A stretch of 8,908 nt of DNA from Paraglaciecola arctica. GTDB lineage: Bacteria; Pseudomonadota; Gammaproteobacteria; Enterobacterales; Alteromonadaceae. The notes beneath the pieces were generated by a model, which did not search any database, was not told the origin of the DNA, and was given only the letters and a program-made list of their open reading frames with translations. The first letter of the stretch is position 1, and every line of letters begins with the position of its first letter. The translations under genes and the position numbers were made by a program. The DNA lies in contig QIJM01000431.1 of assembly GCA_003232445.1 (NCBI GenBank), positions 1 through 8,908 of the forward strand, read 5' to 3'. Shown piece after piece: positions 7,018 to 8,908 of the stretch.

Positions 7018-7053
7018 AAAAAGCCCCTGTAATCTACATTACAGGGGCTTTTT
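7018..7053. terminator. bidirectional intrinsic terminator between the RND pump and rpoD
   Basis: Bases 7018-7033 and 7038-7053 are perfect reverse complements (16 bp) around the loop CTAC. The core AGCCCCTGTAAT is flanked by an A run on the left and a T run on the right, so it can end transcripts on both strands. It is 12 bases after the stop of rpoD (minus) and about 90 bases after the stop of the transporter gene (plus). The rest of the gap, 6927-7017, shows no gene that I can support. Confidence 0.92.
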
Positions 7054-7065
7054 CCAATATGATGA

Positions 7066-8889
7066 TTACTCGTCTAAGAAGCTTTTGAGCTGCTCTGAGC
7101 GACTAGGATGACGTAATTTACGTAGTGCTTTCGCTTCGATTTGACGAATACGTTCACGGGTTACATCAAATTGTTTACCTACTTCTTCAAGCGTATGGTC
7201 GGTGTTCATATCGATACCAAAGCGCATTCTAAGTACTTTTGCTTCACGGGCGGTTAAGCCAGCTAACACTTCTTGAGTCGCGTCTTTTAAGCTGCCACCT
7301 GTGGCTGAATCTAAAGGCTGCGTTATAGTACTGTCTTCTATGAAATCACCTAAGTGTGAATCTTCGTCATCACCGATAGGGGTTTCCATTGAAATGGGCT
7401 CTTTGGCGATTTTTAATACCTTACGGACTTTGTCTTCAGGCATTAACATGCGTTCTGACAATTCTTCAGGTGTTGGCTCGCGACCCATTTCTTGCAGCAT
7501 TTGACGGCTGATGCGATTAAGCTTATTGATTGTTTCAATCATATGCACAGGAATACGGATAGTACGTGCTTGGTCAGCAATCGAGCGAGTGATCGCCTGA
7601 CGTATCCACCAAGTCGCATAAGTTGAGAACTTATAACCACGACGATATTCAAATTTATCTACCGCTTTCATCAAACCGATATTACCTTCTTGGATAAGAT
7701 CCAAGAATTGCAAACCACGGTTAGTGTATTTTTTCGCAATAGAGATAACCAAACGGAGGTTGGCTTCCACCATTTCTTTCTTCGCACGACGAGCCTTGGC
7801 TTCACCAATCGACATGCGGCGGTTGATATCTTTGATATCAGCAATAATCAACCCAGTTTCGTCTTCTACCGTATTCATTTTGCTAATAGCGCGTTCAAGT
7901 TCTTCTTGGTGCTCTCGCATTTCTTCTGCATAGGGCAGGTTAGAGTCGAGTATTTTAAATAACCAAACGGTAGATGTTTCGTTGCCTGCAAAGGCTTTGA
8001 TAAAGTCTTTTTTCGGCATTTTTGCGGTGTTCACGCAGTGTTTCATCACGATGCGTTCTTGCACGCGAATTCTGTTCATCATGCTACGCATGTTTTTAAC
8101 CATACGGTCAAACTGCTTAGGCGTGAGCCTAAATTCTTTAAAGACTTCGCTTAGTTCATTAATTTGAACGCGGGCTTCTTTATGTGAACGGCCTTTTGCA
8201 TCGATAACATCGCGGGCTTTTCCGTATTGAATACGAAGTGCGGTGAATTTTTCACGTGCTAACTCAGGATCTGGACCTGTGTCTTCTTCTTCGTCGTCTT
8301 CGTCATCTCCGTCTGAAGCCTTTAATTCTTCTTTAGATAACTCAGAACCAACATGGGTGGCAGTAGGCGCTACGTCTTGTTCGTTTGGGTCAACAAAACC
8401 GATAATGATGTCGCTAAGGCGAATTTCTTCTGCTTCGAACATGTCCCATTGGTCAAGTAAATGGGTAATGGCTTCAGGATATTCAGCGACAGAGCACTGA
8501 ACCTGATTAATGCCTCCTTCGATACGTTTGGCGATAACTATTTCGCCCTCACGAGTAAGAAGTTCAACTGTGCCCATTTCACGCATGTACATACGTACTG
8601 GGTCAGTTGTGCGACCTATCTCACTTTCTACTGTAGCAAGAGCAGCAGCAGCAGCTTCAGCGGCTTCATCATCAGTATCGCTTTCTTGCATCAAAAGCTC
8701 ATCTTTATCAGGAGCCCTTTCAAATACCTTGATGCCCATGTCGTTGATCATACGGATGATGTCTTCCATCTGATCTGAATCGACAATATCTTGAGGAAGA
8801 TGGTCGTTAACTTCCGCGAAGGTCAAATAGCCTTGTTCTTTACCTTTAGCAATGAGGAGTTTTATCTGCGACTGCTTGCTTTGCACCAT
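7066..8889 (-). CDS. rpoD: RNA polymerase sigma factor RpoD (housekeeping sigma-70)
   Basis: The 607-residue primary sigma factor directs core RNA polymerase to -10/-35 promoters. It is nearly the length of E. coli RpoD (613) and collinear with it. Region 1.1 is at about 1-80, and region 1.2 at about 92-128 (GRTTDPVRMYMREMG). A non-conserved region (about 129-365) contains a very acidic run at 193-203. Region 2 (about 371-447) has the core-binding and -10-reading helices; Gln431 and Thr434 match E. coli Gln437 and Thr440. Region 3 spans about 450-490, the 3.2 finger lies around DDEDSHLGDF (507-516), and region 4 (about 540-600) has the -35-reading helix-turn-helix, in which Arg578 and Glu579 match Arg584 and Glu585. 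The start aligns with the E. coli N-terminus (SQxKLL); the upstream ribosome site is weak (GAGAAG, a little far). The gene order in this group is usually rpsU-dnaG-rpoD; the 19 bases left before the window edge do not show it. Confidence 0.99.
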   Translation of the reverse strand: MVQSKQSQIKLLIAKGKEQGYLTFAEVNDHLPQDIVDSDQMEDIIRMINDMGIKVFERAPDKDELLMQESDTDDEAAEAAAAALATVESEIGRTTDPVRMYMREMGTVELLTREGEIVIAKRIEGGINQVQCSVAEYPEAITHLLDQWDMFEAEEIRLSDIIIGFVDPNEQDVAPTATHVGSELSKEELKASDGDDEDDEEEDTGPDPELAREKFTALRIQYGKARDVIDAKGRSHKEARVQINELSEVFKEFRLTPKQFDRMVKNMRSMMNRIRVQERIVMKHCVNTAKMPKKDFIKAFAGNETSTVWLFKILDSNLPYAEEMREHQEELERAISKMNTVEDETGLIIADIKDINRRMSIGEAKARRAKKEMVEANLRLVISIAKKYTNRGLQFLDLIQEGNIGLMKAVDKFEYRRGYKFSTYATWWIRQAITRSIADQARTIRIPVHMIETINKLNRISRQMLQEMGREPTPEELSERMLMPEDKVRKVLKIAKEPISMETPIGDDEDSHLGDFIEDSTITQPLDSATGGSLKDATQEVLAGLTAREAKVLRMRFGIDMNTDHTLEEVGKQFDVTRERIRQIEAKALRKLRHPSRSEQLKSFLDE

Positions 8890-8908
8890 ATAACTTACGC
8901 TTCTCGAA

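Noticed and set aside
6824..7018. A 64-residue minus-strand open frame between rpoD and the end of the transporter gene.
   Set aside because: It overlaps the 3' end of the transporter gene, lies downstream of the rpoD terminator, and has no motif or ribosome site that I can support.
8281..8312. A CTTCTTCGTCGTC-like repeat in rpoD.
   Set aside because: It encodes the acidic Asp/Glu run of the non-conserved region, a normal feature of gammaproteobacterial RpoD.
8632..8661. A GCAGCA-type trinucleotide run inside rpoD, looking like a microsatellite.
   Set aside because: It encodes the alanine-rich stretch (about residues 77-85) between regions 1.1 and 1.2, which is also Ala/Glu-rich in E. coli RpoD; the run is short and imperfect.
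7690..8778. Several plus-strand open frames of 60-105 residues antisense to rpoD.
   Set aside because: They mirror the codon bias of rpoD, are rich in Ser and Phe as such shadows usually are, and show no family signal.

Overview
The window looks like chromosomal DNA of a marine gammaproteobacterium of the order Alteromonadales (Alteromonas/Paraglaciecola/Glaciecola type). The RpoD protein is very close to E. coli sigma-70, with the same spacing of the conserved regions and a uniform six-residue offset at the C-terminal end. The base composition is moderately AT-rich, and a PEP-CTERM-type tail at the left edge fits an exosortase-bearing aquatic bacterium. The genus is an inference.

Layout from left to right. 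(1) Bases 2-97 hold the 3' end of a plus-strand gene for a surface or exported protein with a PEP-CTERM-like sorting tail. (2) A perfect 16-bp hairpin at 111-146 is a bidirectional terminator shared with the next, convergent gene. (3) Bases 197-1957 (minus) encode a 586-residue acyl-CoA dehydrogenase of the large bacterial type that includes DmdC and Pseudomonas FadE1/FadE2. (4) Bases 1958-2110 are non-coding, with a -10-like box and an imperfect inverted repeat. (5) Bases 2111-2698 (minus) encode a small probable lipoprotein with a NUDIX-like fold in which every catalytic glutamate of the NUDIX box is replaced. (6) Divergent from it, 2745-3809 and 3813-6926 (plus) form a two-gene operon for an RND efflux pump: periplasmic adaptor, then inner-membrane HAE-1 transporter. 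No outer-membrane channel gene or regulator is present. (7) A second perfect 16-bp bidirectional terminator at 7018-7053 separates the pump from (8) rpoD, the housekeeping sigma factor, at 7066-8889 on the minus strand. The window ends 19 bases upstream of its start codon.

How the genes work together. Only the adaptor and transporter clearly form one functional unit, a proton-driven tripartite exporter that must borrow a TolC-like channel from elsewhere. The acyl-CoA dehydrogenase acts in fatty-acid or related acyl-CoA oxidation, and rpoD is core transcription machinery; neither is functionally tied to the pump. I see no mobile element, CRISPR array, tRNA or rRNA. The most unusual item is the NUDIX-like lipoprotein without catalytic residues next to the pump. 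I found no convincing evidence of a wholly new multi-gene system.
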